DNA from: Sphaerochaetaceae bacterium
GTDB taxonomy: Bacteria; Spirochaetota; Spirochaetia; Sphaerochaetales; Sphaerochaetaceae
DNA: 34,602 nt
Direction of reading: 5' to 3'
Assembly (NCBI GenBank): GCA_023231265.1
Contig: JALNVT010000003.1
Coordinates: forward strand, 1 to 34,602
Below are positions 1 through 8,119 of this stretch, in pieces; the first letter of the stretch is position 1; every line of letters begins with the position of its first letter. Both the position numbers and the translations under genes were made by a program. The notes below the pieces were generated by a model, which ran no database searches, had not been told where the DNA came from, and worked only from the letters and a program-made list of their open reading frames with translations.

Positions 1-442
1 CTGTTATAATTGCAACTTTTGCATTGAGAGTCTCGCATAATTCTTCAAGTCTTGAAATTGGATAGATTGGTACAGGCTGAGATGGATCGGAATAAACCTT
101 TGGATCATTATCGAAACCAGCAACAATATTTATTCCATCATTTTCGAATCCAGAGTAGTGCATTAGTGCAAGTCCTATTCTTCCACAACCCACAATAACT
201 GCATTTTGTTCATCGCCTTTGCCCAATATGGTGGAGAGAGAATCAATCAATTCAACAATTTGATAACCTCCTCTTTTCTGTCCTTTTATGGAAAGTTGAG
301 AAAAATCCTTTCTTACGATGGTTGCGGTCACTCCAGCTGCGTCACTGAGGTTATGTGCGAAAACTTTTTCTAAACCAATAGCTCGTAGTTTTATCAAAGC
401 TCTGTAGTAGTTAGTAACCCGAGTTAGTTGTTCTTTATTCAT
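1..442 (-). CDS. rex: Redox-sensing transcriptional repressor Rex (3' end beyond window)
   Basis: Rex represses fermentation and hydrogenase genes and releases DNA when the NADH/NAD+ ratio rises. Translating the reverse strand from the ATG at 440-442 gives 147 residues that run off the left edge. The N-terminal part is a winged-helix DNA-binding domain, including VTATIVRKDFSQL and the typical KRGGYQI wing. A Rossmann NAD(H)-binding fold follows, with the dinucleotide loop VGCGRIGLAL (GxGxxG) near residue 85 and the acidic end of beta-2 at AGFDNDP. A GGAAGG Shine-Dalgarno site lies 5 nt before the ATG. The gene is divergent from the hydrogenase operon, a usual Rex target, so control of both sides from the shared intergenic region is likely (inference). 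Identification is firm; the C-terminal swapped helix cannot be seen. Confidence 0.93.
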   Translation of the reverse strand, partial: MNKEQLTRVTNYYRALIKLRAIGLEKVFAHNLSDAAGVTATIVRKDFSQLSIKGQKRGGYQIVELIDSLSTILGKGDEQNAVIVGCGRIGLALMHYSGFENDGINIVAGFDNDPKVYSDPSQPVPIYPISRLEELCETLNAKVAIIT

Positions 443-649
443 TATTAGCCTTCCTTTAATGTGAATAATAGTATATTAAACGTATATTTTGGTCAATATA
501 TAGCAAATAAATAGCTGAAAAAAAACTTAAAATGCAGTTAATTGCCTTAAAAAATAACTATACAAACTATTGCTTGTATGATAAATTTATGAAGAATCAT
601 TTAGTCAAAACGAGTGAGAATTATTAGTTATAAATTATTAGGAGGGTAC
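443..649. promoter_or_regulatory. Divergent rex/hyd control region with an inverted repeat
   Basis: This 207-bp AT-rich gap must hold the promoters of both rex and the hyd operon. An inverted repeat ATACAA-N8-TTGTAT lies at 560-579, and TTTAAT...ATTAAA arms lie near 455-480, close to rex. Known Rex boxes have the opposite arm orientation (TTGT...ACAA), so calling the 560-579 repeat a Rex operator is only a guess. No -35/-10 pair with good spacing was convincing here. The hyd transcript probably starts at about 590-600. Confidence 0.35.
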
Positions 650-1126
650 ATGTCTGAGAATAAAGAGAATTTTTCACCAGAATTGATGGAATACATTAAA
701 GAATGGAAAGAAAAACCAGGTAATGTAATCATGGTATTGCACAAAGTACAGGGTGAATTTGGATATGTTTCAAGAGAGGCAGCTGAGCAGGTATCAGAAA
801 TGATAGATGTTCCTTTTGCTAAGATTTGGGGTGTTTTAACATTCTACCATTTCTTCAAATTGACAAAACCTGGAGATATAAATATTCAAGTATGTCTTGG
901 TACGGCTTGTTATTTAAAAGGTGGTGAGACATTGGTAGATGAGATTCAAAATCAACTGGGAATAGGAATCGGTGAGGTAACCCCTGATGGTAGATACTCA
1001 CTTGAAGCTGTTCGTTGTATTGGTTGCTGTGGATTGGCACCAGTTATGACTGTTGGTGGTGAGGTATTTGGTAAGGTCACCAAGAAAAAGGTTGCTGGCA
1101 TTCTTGCCAGTGTTCCTGCTCAATAA
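650..1126 (+). CDS. hydC: NADH-dependent bifurcating [FeFe]-hydrogenase subunit C (NuoE-like)
   Basis: This 158-residue NuoE-type (24 kDa) subunit carries one [2Fe-2S] cluster in a thioredoxin-like fold. It joins HydB and HydA to form the soluble HydABC complex, which couples NADH and reduced ferredoxin to H2 evolution or the reverse. The four cluster cysteines are visible as C82-x4-C87 (CLGTAC) and C123-x3-C127 (CIGCC). The N-terminal helical domain has the family signature GEFGYVSREAAEQVSE and the YHFF segment. I chose ATG 650 because AGGAGGG sits at 640-646. An in-frame GTG at 614 would add 12 residues but has no ribosome site. It is the first gene of a five-gene operon, 11 nt before the HATPase gene. 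Confidence 0.92.
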   Translation: MSENKENFSPELMEYIKEWKEKPGNVIMVLHKVQGEFGYVSREAAEQVSEMIDVPFAKIWGVLTFYHFFKLTKPGDINIQVCLGTACYLKGGETLVDEIQNQLGIGIGEVTPDGRYSLEAVRCIGCCGLAPVMTVGGEVFGKVTKKKVAGILASVPAQ

Positions 1127-1137
1127 GCTGGGGAATA

Positions 1138-1719
1138 ATGCATAGATATTTAACTGATTACATATTGGACATCACTCAAAACGCTTTTGAAGCAAACAGT
1201 AATCACGTTTGGCTCAAAATCAGTGAGGTCGACAGATATTTTAGATTTTCAATAAGAGATGATGGTAAGGGAATGGATCAGGATGAATTGACTATGGTTT
1301 TGGACCCTTATTATACAGACGGAATCAAACATAGTAAAAGAAAAGTTGGACTTGGAATTCCTTTTTTAGCTCAAGCTACAAAGGAAACAAACAGTAGATT
1401 TGGAATAACATCCACAGTAGGCAAAGGTACAGAGGTACATAGTTCTTTCGATTTATGCAATGTGGATACACCTCCGATTGGAGATATCCCAGGTACTTTA
1501 TTGGCTTTAATGAGCAACCCGCAAGCTAATTGGTTTGAATGTGAGCGTGAGATTAAAACTGTTAAAGGCACATCATCTTATACTGTAAATAAAGATGAGC
1601 TGATAGAAGTACTCGGAAATTTAGAGAATGCATCAAATCTGATATTGCTGCGTGATTTCCTCAGAAACCAAGAAGATAGTTTGAAAGACTATTATGTGAA
1701 GAGACAACTTATTTTTTAG
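1138..1719 (+). CDS. HATPase-fold (histidine-kinase-like/anti-sigma-like) ATP-binding protein of the hyd operon
   Basis: This 193-residue GHKL ATPase domain stands alone: there is no dimerisation/phosphoacceptor His domain, sensor or membrane segment. The N box is DITQNAFEA (Asn15), the G1 box DDGKGMD (residues 41-47) and the G2 box VGLGIPFL (70-77). The last ~90 residues match no domain I can name. It lies between hydC and the ferredoxin gene, 11 nt and 20 nt away, so it should be made with the hydrogenase. From memory, acetogenic and thermophilic Clostridia have a similar gene in the same place between hydC and hydB. Its substrate and partner are unknown. Possibilities are an anti-sigma-type protein kinase or an ATP-dependent assembly or regulatory factor. 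Confidence 0.85.
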   Translation: MHRYLTDYILDITQNAFEANSNHVWLKISEVDRYFRFSIRDDGKGMDQDELTMVLDPYYTDGIKHSKRKVGLGIPFLAQATKETNSRFGITSTVGKGTEVHSSFDLCNVDTPPIGDIPGTLLALMSNPQANWFECEREIKTVKGTSSYTVNKDELIEVLGNLENASNLILLRDFLRNQEDSLKDYYVKRQLIF

Positions 1720-1739
1720 ACTTACAAAAGGAGAATGAA

Positions 1740-2135
1740 ATGGCAAAAATGACACTTGATCAACTGAGGAAACTCAGAGAATCAAAACAAGATGATATCA
1801 AAAGAAGAGCCACAGAAGGAAAAGAAGGACAAATTATTATTGGTATGGGTACATGTGGTATCGCAGCCGGTGCTAAGATTGTGCTTGATGAATTCTTGGA
1901 TCAATTTGAAAAAAGAGGCATCACAAATATCTCAGTTACTCAAACAGGTTGCATGGGATTGTGTTCTGTAGAACCTACTTTAGAAGTAATCATGCCTAAT
2001 ATGCCAAATATTATTTACGGTAATGTGGATAAAGCAACTGTAGATAAGATTGTTGAAGACCACATCATCAACAAAAAATTGGTAAATGATCATGTAATTG
2101 ATCGTCCCGCATCTGACATAGTAGGAGACAAGTAA
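1740..2135 (+). CDS. Thioredoxin-like [2Fe-2S] ferredoxin-type protein of the hyd operon
   Basis: This 131-residue protein belongs to the NuoE C-domain/Trx-like ferredoxin superfamily. Residues 30-50 contain GMGTCGIAAGAK and residues 68-76 contain QTGCMGLCS, the usual second cysteine pair (C71-x3-C75). Only three cysteines exist in the whole protein (39, 71, 75). The position expected for the first ligand, four residues before C39, is Ile34. It may therefore bind no normal [2Fe-2S] cluster, use another ligand, or act structurally. The start is set by AAAAGGAG about 8 nt upstream. The stop codon overlaps the hydB ATG by one base (TAATG), so the two are probably translationally coupled. It resembles the small ferredoxin-like subunit encoded before hydB in acetogen hyd operons (recollection). 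Confidence 0.82.
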   Translation: MAKMTLDQLRKLRESKQDDIKRRATEGKEGQIIIGMGTCGIAAGAKIVLDEFLDQFEKRGITNISVTQTGCMGLCSVEPTLEVIMPNMPNIIYGNVDKATVDKIVEDHIINKKLVNDHVIDRPASDIVGDK

Positions 2136-3925
2136 TGGCTATCAGAAACTACATATTGGTCTGTGGTGGTTCTGGATGTGAATCCAGTCACAGCGACGAT
2201 ATCTATAAAAATTTAATTGCAGAAGCTAAAGCACAGGGCGTAGCAGATGAAGTACAGGTTGTAAAGACCGGTTGTTTCGGTTTCTGTGAACAGGGCCCAA
2301 TTGTTAAGATTCTTCCTGAAGATTCTTTTTACGTACAGGTCAAACCTAGTGATGCTAAAGAATTGATCAGTGAGCACATCATCAAAGGTCGTCAGGTTGA
2401 GAGACTTCTTTATAATAAAGAAACTGCAAAACAGAAAGCTGGCCAGGTAGAGGACATCAACTTCTACAAAAAGCAGTATAGAATTGTTCTTCGTAACTGT
2501 GGATTCATCAATCCTGAAAACATTGATGAATATATCGCAAGAGATGGTTATGAAGCATTGGAAAAAGTACTGTTCGATTTGACTCCAGAAGATGTCATCA
2601 ATGAATTGAAAACAGCTGGACTTCGAGGTCGTGGTGGTGCAGGTTTCCCAACTTGGATGAAATGGAATTTCACCAAGATGGCACAAAATGATGTTAAGTA
2701 TGTTGCTTGTAATGCTGATGAAGGTGATCCCGGAGCATACATGGATCGTTCCACTCTAGAAGGAGATCCTCATTCAATTCTTGAAGGTATGACAATTTGT
2801 GGTCACACAATTGGCGCAAATAAAGGTTTCATCTATATCAGAGCTGAATATCCATTGGCTATTCATAGATTGGAAATTGCTATCAAACAGGCACATGAGT
2901 ATGGCCTGCTTGGTAAAGATATCCTTGGTTCTGGTTTTGATTTTGATATTGAATTGCGTTATGGTGCTGGTGCATTCGTCTGTGGTGAAGAAACAGCATT
3001 GATTCAATCTCTTGAAGGTCACAGAGGTATGCCTCAACCAAGACCTCCTTTCCCTGCAGTTAAGGGATTATGGCAAAAACCAACATGTCTTAACAACGTA
3101 GAGACATGGGCAAATATTCCAGTAATTCTAACTCGTGGTGGAGAATGGTTCCATAAAATTGGTACAGAAGATAGCCCAGGAACAAAAGTTTTTGCTCTAA
3201 CAGGTAAGATAAAAAACTCTGGTCTTGTTGAAGTTCCAATGGGAACAACATTGAGAGAGATTGTTTATGATATCGGTGGTGGTATTACCGGCGGCAAAAA
3301 ATTCAAAGCTGTTCAAACAGGCGGACCTTCCGGCGGTATGATCAGTGCAGAAAATCTTGATACTCCAATTGACTTTGGTCGATTGCAATCAATCGGTTCC
3401 ATGATGGGATCTGGTTCAATGATTGTAATAAATGAAGATGACTGCATGGTTGATGTTGCAAAGTTCTACTTGAACTTCTCTGTAGATGAAGCTTGTGGTA
3501 AATGTGCCCCTTGTAGAATCGGTGGTCGTACTTTATTGAACATCCTTGAAAAGATAACCAATGGTAATGGTGAGCTAGCTGACATCAAGAAGATGAAAGA
3601 TGTAGCTCATGCAATGCAACGTGGATCTTTATGTGCTTTGGGTCAAACTGCACCTAATCCACTTATCTCTTCATTGAAATGGTTTGAAGATGAATTCATG
3701 GCTCACATTGTTGATAAGAAATGTCCAGCAGGTAAATGTAAAAAATTAATTACATATACAATTGATCCTGAAAAGTGTGTTGGATGTACAGCTTGTGCAC
3801 GTAAGTGCCCAGTTGGTGCAATTAGCGGCGAAGTAAAGAAACCTCATGTTATTGATACAACTGTATGTATTAAATGCGGCGCTTGTATTCAAACATGTAA
3901 GTTTGGCGCTATTTCAATTCACTAG
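2135..3925 (+). CDS. hydB: Electron-bifurcating [FeFe]-hydrogenase subunit B (NuoF-like, FMN and NADH site)
   Basis: This 596-residue flavin subunit oxidises or reduces NAD(H) and is thought to be the site of bifurcation. Domains in order: an N-terminal Trx-like [2Fe-2S] domain with C10-x4-C15 and C47-x3-C51; a NuoF core with the FMN/NADH glycine-rich motif GLRGRGGAGFPT (162-173) and NADEGDPGAYMDR (193-205); a [4Fe-4S] site ACGKCAPCR (C454, C457, C460) completed by C500; and a C-terminal two-[4Fe-4S] ferredoxin domain (C548/551/554/558 and C578/581/584/588). C530 and C535 form an extra pair before the ferredoxin domain. The length and order match HydB of bifurcating hydrogenases rather than plain NuoF. 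Its ATG overlaps the preceding stop by one base. Confidence 0.95.
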   Translation: MAIRNYILVCGGSGCESSHSDDIYKNLIAEAKAQGVADEVQVVKTGCFGFCEQGPIVKILPEDSFYVQVKPSDAKELISEHIIKGRQVERLLYNKETAKQKAGQVEDINFYKKQYRIVLRNCGFINPENIDEYIARDGYEALEKVLFDLTPEDVINELKTAGLRGRGGAGFPTWMKWNFTKMAQNDVKYVACNADEGDPGAYMDRSTLEGDPHSILEGMTICGHTIGANKGFIYIRAEYPLAIHRLEIAIKQAHEYGLLGKDILGSGFDFDIELRYGAGAFVCGEETALIQSLEGHRGMPQPRPPFPAVKGLWQKPTCLNNVETWANIPVILTRGGEWFHKIGTEDSPGTKVFALTGKIKNSGLVEVPMGTTLREIVYDIGGGITGGKKFKAVQTGGPSGGMISAENLDTPIDFGRLQSIGSMMGSGSMIVINEDDCMVDVAKFYLNFSVDEACGKCAPCRIGGRTLLNILEKITNGNGELADIKKMKDVAHAMQRGSLCALGQTAPNPLISSLKWFEDEFMAHIVDKKCPAGKCKKLITYTIDPEKCVGCTACARKCPVGAISGEVKKPHVIDTTVCIKCGACIQTCKFGAISIH

Positions 3926-3938
3926 TTTGGAGGAATAA

Positions 3939-5684
3939 ATGATTAATTTAAAAATAAACGGAATCCCTGCAGAAGTCGAAGAAGGAACAACAGTACTCAA
4001 TGCTGCTAAAAGTGTTGGTGTAAAAATACCAACTCTTTGTTATCATCCTGATTTAACTCCATTTGCTTCATGTGGTATGTGCATATGCAAGCAAGAGGGA
4101 AACAAGAAAATAATTCGTGCGTGTTCAACTCCAGCAAGTGAAGGTATGAGCGTGATTACCAACGATGCTGAATTGTTCCAAGTTAGAAAGACAATATTGG
4201 AAATGACATTGAGCACTCATCCTGCTTCTTGTTTGACTTGTATAAGAAATGGTAACTGTGAGTTACAGACCCTTGCTGCAGAGTTTGGAATCAGAGAGAT
4301 TCCATATGCTCCAAATGTATCTGATGCTCCAATAGATGATTCAACACCATCTATCGTGCTTGATCCTGAAAAATGCATTAAGTGTGGACGCTGTGTTCAG
4401 GTCTGTCAGGAACTGCAAGGCGTGTATGCTCTTGAGTTTGTAGGTCGTGGTGATAAAACCACAATGAGTCCTGCTGCAAGTCTCAGATTGAATGATTCTC
4501 CATGTGTTAAATGTGGTCAGTGTGTTGTTCATTGCCCTGTAGGTGCAATTCATGAAAAAGATCAAACTGATGAATTCAGAATGGCAGTTGCAGATCCTAG
4601 CAAGCATGTTGTTGTACAGATGGCTCCAGCTACTCGTGTTGGTATCAGTGAGGAATTTGATTTACCTGCAGGAACCGTTTCAACAGGTAAGTTGTATGCA
4701 TCATTGAGAGCTCTTGGTTGTGATACTGTATTTGATACAAACTTCGGAGCTGATCTAACAATCATGGAAGAGGGATCTGAATTTGTTAAGAGATTGACAA
4801 CAGAAGGTTCAGTTCTTCCTCAGTTCACTTCATGCTGTCCTTCTTGGGTTGATTACTGTGAGAAATATTATCCTGAGTTAAATGAGAATTTATCCTCTGC
4901 AAAATCTCCTATGATGATGCAAGGTGCAATCACAAAAACTTATTATGCACAGGCTTCTAAGATAGATCCTAAAGATATCTACAGTGTGGCAATCATGCCA
5001 TGTACTGCCAAAAAGTTCGAAAGAGGCAGAGATGATAACATGAAGAGCTCAGGCTATGATGATGTTGATTTAGTTCTTACAACAAGAGAGCTTGGTAGAT
5101 TGATGAGATCTCAAGGTATTGATTTGAAAGAGATGCATGAAGAAGAAGCAGATAATCCAATTGGAGAATACACAGGTGCTGGTACCATTTTCGGTGTCAC
5201 AGGTGGTGTTATGGAAGCTGCTGTTAGAACTGCATATCATCTTGTAACAGGTGAAGAACTTGATAAGGTTGAGGTCAATGCTGTAAGAGGTATGGAAAGT
5301 ATCCGTAAGGGTGAAGTTGATATAAAGGGCACAAAAGTTAGAGTCGCTCTTGTACACGGACTTGCTAATGCAAAGCCAATATGTGAAGAAGTTCTAGAAG
5401 CAAAGAGAGCTGGAAAACCTGCTCCTTATGATTTCATAGAAGTTATGGCATGTCGTGGTGGATGTATTGCAGGTGGTGGTCAACCTTATGGAACAACCGA
5501 TGAAACTCGTGCAAAGCGTATTGAAGGTCTTTATGAAGATGATGAGCACAGTGCATTGAGAAAATCACATGAAAATCCTTATATTCAAAAGATTTATGGT
5601 GATTATCTTGAAGAGCCTCTATCACATAAAGCTCATAAGTTGTTGCACACAACTTACGAGAAGAGACCTATTTATAAAGCTTAA
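3939..5684 (+). CDS. hydA: [FeFe]-hydrogenase catalytic subunit A
   Basis: This 581-residue subunit carries the H-cluster. Seen in order: a plant-type [2Fe-2S] domain (C34, C45, C48, C62); a His/Cys [4Fe-4S] site, H94-x3-C98-x2-C101-x5-C107; two ferredoxin [4Fe-4S] clusters (C146/149/152/156 and C189/192/195/199); and the three H-cluster motifs TSCCPSW (C299, C300), MPCTAKKFE (C355) and EVMACRGGCIAGGGQP (C505, C509). A small-subunit-like tail ends the protein. This is the clostridial CpI-like M3 layout, and all catalytic cysteines are present, including the proton-transfer one. GGAGG lies 6 nt before the ATG and 13 nt separate it from hydB. The maturases HydE, HydF and HydG are not in this window. 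Confidence 0.96.
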   Translation: MINLKINGIPAEVEEGTTVLNAAKSVGVKIPTLCYHPDLTPFASCGMCICKQEGNKKIIRACSTPASEGMSVITNDAELFQVRKTILEMTLSTHPASCLTCIRNGNCELQTLAAEFGIREIPYAPNVSDAPIDDSTPSIVLDPEKCIKCGRCVQVCQELQGVYALEFVGRGDKTTMSPAASLRLNDSPCVKCGQCVVHCPVGAIHEKDQTDEFRMAVADPSKHVVVQMAPATRVGISEEFDLPAGTVSTGKLYASLRALGCDTVFDTNFGADLTIMEEGSEFVKRLTTEGSVLPQFTSCCPSWVDYCEKYYPELNENLSSAKSPMMMQGAITKTYYAQASKIDPKDIYSVAIMPCTAKKFERGRDDNMKSSGYDDVDLVLTTRELGRLMRSQGIDLKEMHEEEADNPIGEYTGAGTIFGVTGGVMEAAVRTAYHLVTGEELDKVEVNAVRGMESIRKGEVDIKGTKVRVALVHGLANAKPICEEVLEAKRAGKPAPYDFIEVMACRGGCIAGGGQPYGTTDETRAKRIEGLYEDDEHSALRKSHENPYIQKIYGDYLEEPLSHKAHKLLHTTYEKRPIYKA

Positions 5685-5702
5685 ATATTAACGGTCCAAT
5701 GC

Positions 5703-5747
5703 AATCCCAGTTAGGATAGGTAAAACTATAATAACTGGGATTTCTTT
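5703..5747 (+). terminator. Rho-independent terminator of the hyd operon
   Basis: AATCCCAGTTA (5703-5713) pairs perfectly over 11 bp with TAACTGGGATT (5732-5742), followed by a T-rich run. It lies 18 nt after the hydA stop. Confidence 0.85.
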
Positions 5748-5937
5748 TTGCACACATTTTGTTCTTCATTTGTGTAATATTTGTTTGTTGGGCTATTTTT
5801 AAAGCGTTTAATCTATTATAGAAATATTTTATTACTTTACCAAGAGCCCATCATAATGTTATGATTAGCCAATACTTATAAACAGTAAAAAATAAACAAT
5901 CTAGTGTGAAAATAGAAGCACAATTAGAGGAAGACTT
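5748..5937 (+). promoter_or_regulatory. Leader/promoter gap before the EIIA gene
   Basis: This AT-rich gap must hold the promoter of the EIIA-antiporter pair. CATAAT at 5852-5857 is a possible -10 box but its -35 partner (TTATTA, 5829-5834) is poor. A GAGGA ribosome site precedes the ATG at 5938. No other structure was recognised. Confidence 0.3.
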
Positions 5938-6384
5938 ATGAAATTGAAAAATGTTCTTAGTGAAAAATTAGTTGCTATTGATTTGAAAGGAACTAATAAA
6001 GAAGAAATTATTCAGGAGCTATTACAGATTCTAGTTGATAACGGCAAGTTAAAAGACAAAGAATTGGCCTTCAATAATATTATGGAAAGAGAGAATCAAA
6101 TGTCTACAGGTATTCAGCAGGGAGTTGCAATTCCACATGCTAAAACAAAAGCTGTAGATAATCTTGTAGCCTGTATTGGTGTTAAGAAAGATGGGGTTGA
6201 TTTCAGCTCTTTGGATGGAGAACCAAGTAATATCTTCATTTTGACACTCTCACCAAGTGATCATATAGGTCCTCATGTACAGTTCTTAGCAGAGATCAGT
6301 AGAATTATAAGAACAGAAGAATCTAGAACTAAGATTCTTGAAGCTACCAGTACAAAACAGGTTTTATCAGTATTCGGTATTTAG
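5938..6384 (+). CDS. PTS EIIA-type (fructose/PtsN family) phosphoacceptor protein
   Basis: This 148-residue single EIIA domain of the fructose/mannitol/PtsN superfamily has the conserved active-site segment TGIQQGVAIPHAK, with the phosphorylatable His67. The later stretch GVKKDGVDFSSLDG is also typical. There is no EIIB or EIIC domain, and no sugar transporter is nearby. A CPA2 antiporter starts 29 nt downstream, so the two are surely co-transcribed. That arrangement suggests a regulatory EIIA that ties antiporter activity to the phosphorylation state of the PTS (inference). PtsN-like control of K+ transport is known from enteric bacteria. Confidence 0.88.
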   Translation: MKLKNVLSEKLVAIDLKGTNKEEIIQELLQILVDNGKLKDKELAFNNIMERENQMSTGIQQGVAIPHAKTKAVDNLVACIGVKKDGVDFSSLDGEPSNIFILTLSPSDHIGPHVQFLAEISRIIRTEESRTKILEATSTKQVLSVFGI

Positions 6385-6413
6385 TTTTTTAAAAAACAAA
6401 AGGAGAGAACTAA

Positions 6414-8045
6414 ATGTCTGAAGAGATGATGGTTTTGATGTTGCAGTTGGGCTTCATTTTAATAGCCACAAAATTCATTGGTTACGTATTTGCAAAATAT
6501 TTGAAACAACCAAAAGTATTGGGTGAGTTGGTTGCAGGAATGATAATAGGACCTTACTTATTGGGTGGACTTGCCCTTGGAAGTTTTGGGCCCTTGTTTC
6601 CTCTACCGCTGAACTCCACAGTTCCAGTGTCACCGGCACTTTATGGAATTTCAACACTGGGATCTATATTCCTATTGTTTGATTCTGGATTGGAAACAGA
6701 CCTACCTACATTCATAAAATTCAGCGGTAAGGCCACTGTTATTGGTTTGAGTGGCGTAATTGTTTCCTTCTTTCTGGGTGCTGGTATTACAGTTCTTTTG
6801 AGACCGGAAGTGAGTTCACTGATGGACCCCTCAGCTCTTTTTCTAGGAACTGTATGTACTGCTACCTCTATCGGTATAACCGCTAGAATATTGGGTGAGA
6901 ACAAGAAGATTGCAACTCCTGAAGGTGTTACAATCATGGCTGCGGCTGTACTTGATGATGTAATATCAATTGTACTTCTATCAGTTGTTGTTGGTATTTC
7001 CTCAGTACAACTGGAAGGTGGAGCAATTGATTGGGGCATGATTGGTAATGTTGCATTCAAAGCAATTGCTTTCTGGGCAATATGTATGGTCCTTGGTATC
7101 ATATTGGCCCCTCATTTTACAAAAAACATGAAGAGACTTGGTCAATTACCTTTGATAACAGAAGTAGCTTTTGGTATTGCTTTGGTGCTTGCAGGTCTTT
7201 CAGAGATGGCTGGACTTGCAATGATAATTGGTGCCTACATCACAGGACTCTCATTGAGCCAAACAGATGTAGCTCATGCACTCAGTGCAAGAATTGAATC
7301 AGTAAGTGAGTTCTTTGTACCTGTATTCTTTGCAGTTATGGGTATGATGGTTAACTTCAGTGCATTGAAATCTGTACTTGGATTTGCCCTTATATTTGCG
7401 GTTATAGCATTCATTGGTAAGCTTGTTGGTTGCGGACTTCCAGCTTTATTTGTTGGATTCAATGCAAGAGGTGCCTTCAGAATTGGCTCTGGTATGTTGC
7501 CTCGTGGTGAGGTCACATTGATTGTTGCAGGTATTGGTCTTGCATCAGGAGCAATCAATCATGAATTATTCGGTGTTGCCGTCATGACAATGTTGGTAGC
7601 ATCAGTTGCTGCTCCACCAATGCTTGTGGCAGCTTTCAAAGCTCCAGGCAGTGGATACAAGAAGAAGTTAAATCTCAAACAGAATGAAAACCAAGTCACT
7701 ATTGAATTGGATTTCCCATCATTGCGTACTGCACAGTTCATCTGTGATTCTGTAATGGATGGTTTTGTTCAAGAAGGATTTTTTGTATCAACTCTTGATA
7801 CAAGTAAAGTAGCTTCTTATCATATAAGAAAGGAAGATGTGATCATCCAACTTGATATTCTTCGTGAGGAAGAGGATCAAGCTAAAGTTAAATTCTTCTG
7901 CAATGAAGAAGATGAGTCTTTTGTAAGACTCATGATGCTTGATAGCGTTGCAGATTTCCAAGAATTTGCCGAGACAATCTCATCAATGAAGGATTCAGAG
8001 ATGATGAGCTCACAGCTTCTTATAAATATGTTCAGTATAAAATAA
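6414..8045 (+). CDS. CPA2-family monovalent cation/proton antiporter
   Basis: This 543-residue inner-membrane exchanger has about 12-13 hydrophobic segments across residues 8-400. Family marks are QPKVLGELVAGMIIGP (32-47), TSIGITARILGE (151-162), the paired acidic ion-binding residues D181-D182 in AVLDDVISIVL, and LPRGEVTLIVAGIG in the last helices. The Asp-Asp pair is typical of electrogenic Na+(K+)/2H+ exchangers. Residues from about 400 to 543 are a soluble tail that matches neither a TrkA-N nor a USP domain that I recognise, and it could be the regulatory site for the EIIA encoded just upstream. AAGGAGAG precedes the ATG. The ion specificity cannot be read from sequence. Confidence 0.9.
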   Translation: MSEEMMVLMLQLGFILIATKFIGYVFAKYLKQPKVLGELVAGMIIGPYLLGGLALGSFGPLFPLPLNSTVPVSPALYGISTLGSIFLLFDSGLETDLPTFIKFSGKATVIGLSGVIVSFFLGAGITVLLRPEVSSLMDPSALFLGTVCTATSIGITARILGENKKIATPEGVTIMAAAVLDDVISIVLLSVVVGISSVQLEGGAIDWGMIGNVAFKAIAFWAICMVLGIILAPHFTKNMKRLGQLPLITEVAFGIALVLAGLSEMAGLAMIIGAYITGLSLSQTDVAHALSARIESVSEFFVPVFFAVMGMMVNFSALKSVLGFALIFAVIAFIGKLVGCGLPALFVGFNARGAFRIGSGMLPRGEVTLIVAGIGLASGAINHELFGVAVMTMLVASVAAPPMLVAAFKAPGSGYKKKLNLKQNENQVTIELDFPSLRTAQFICDSVMDGFVQEGFFVSTLDTSKVASYHIRKEDVIIQLDILREEEDQAKVKFFCNEEDESFVRLMMLDSVADFQEFAETISSMKDSEMMSSQLLINMFSIK

Positions 8046-8062
8046 AACAGGACTGCAGTAAA

Positions 8063-8107
8063 AAACAAACTTCCTTGATAAGCATCTTGGAAGTTTGTTT
8101 TTTTTTT
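8063..8107. terminator. Bidirectional terminator between antiporter and lipoprotein genes
   Basis: AAACAAACTTCC (8063-8074) pairs over 12 bp with GGAAGTTTGTTT (8089-8100), followed by a ten-T run on the + strand. The A's to the left give a T run for the opposite strand, so one hairpin can end both converging genes. Confidence 0.9.
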
Positions 8108-8119
8108 GAGTATCAAAAA

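Noticed and set aside
614..649. Longer hydC starting at GTG 614
   Set aside because: No ribosome site there; AGGAGGG is placed for ATG 650 and the family start fits.
2213..2686. 157-residue reverse-strand open frame inside hydB
   Set aside because: It is antisense to a well conserved gene, cysteine/phenylalanine-rich and without a ribosome site or family; a shadow frame.
6641..7102. 153-residue reverse-strand open frame inside the antiporter
   Set aside because: Its Pro/Ile/Thr-rich composition mirrors the opposite strand of a membrane gene; no independent coding sign.
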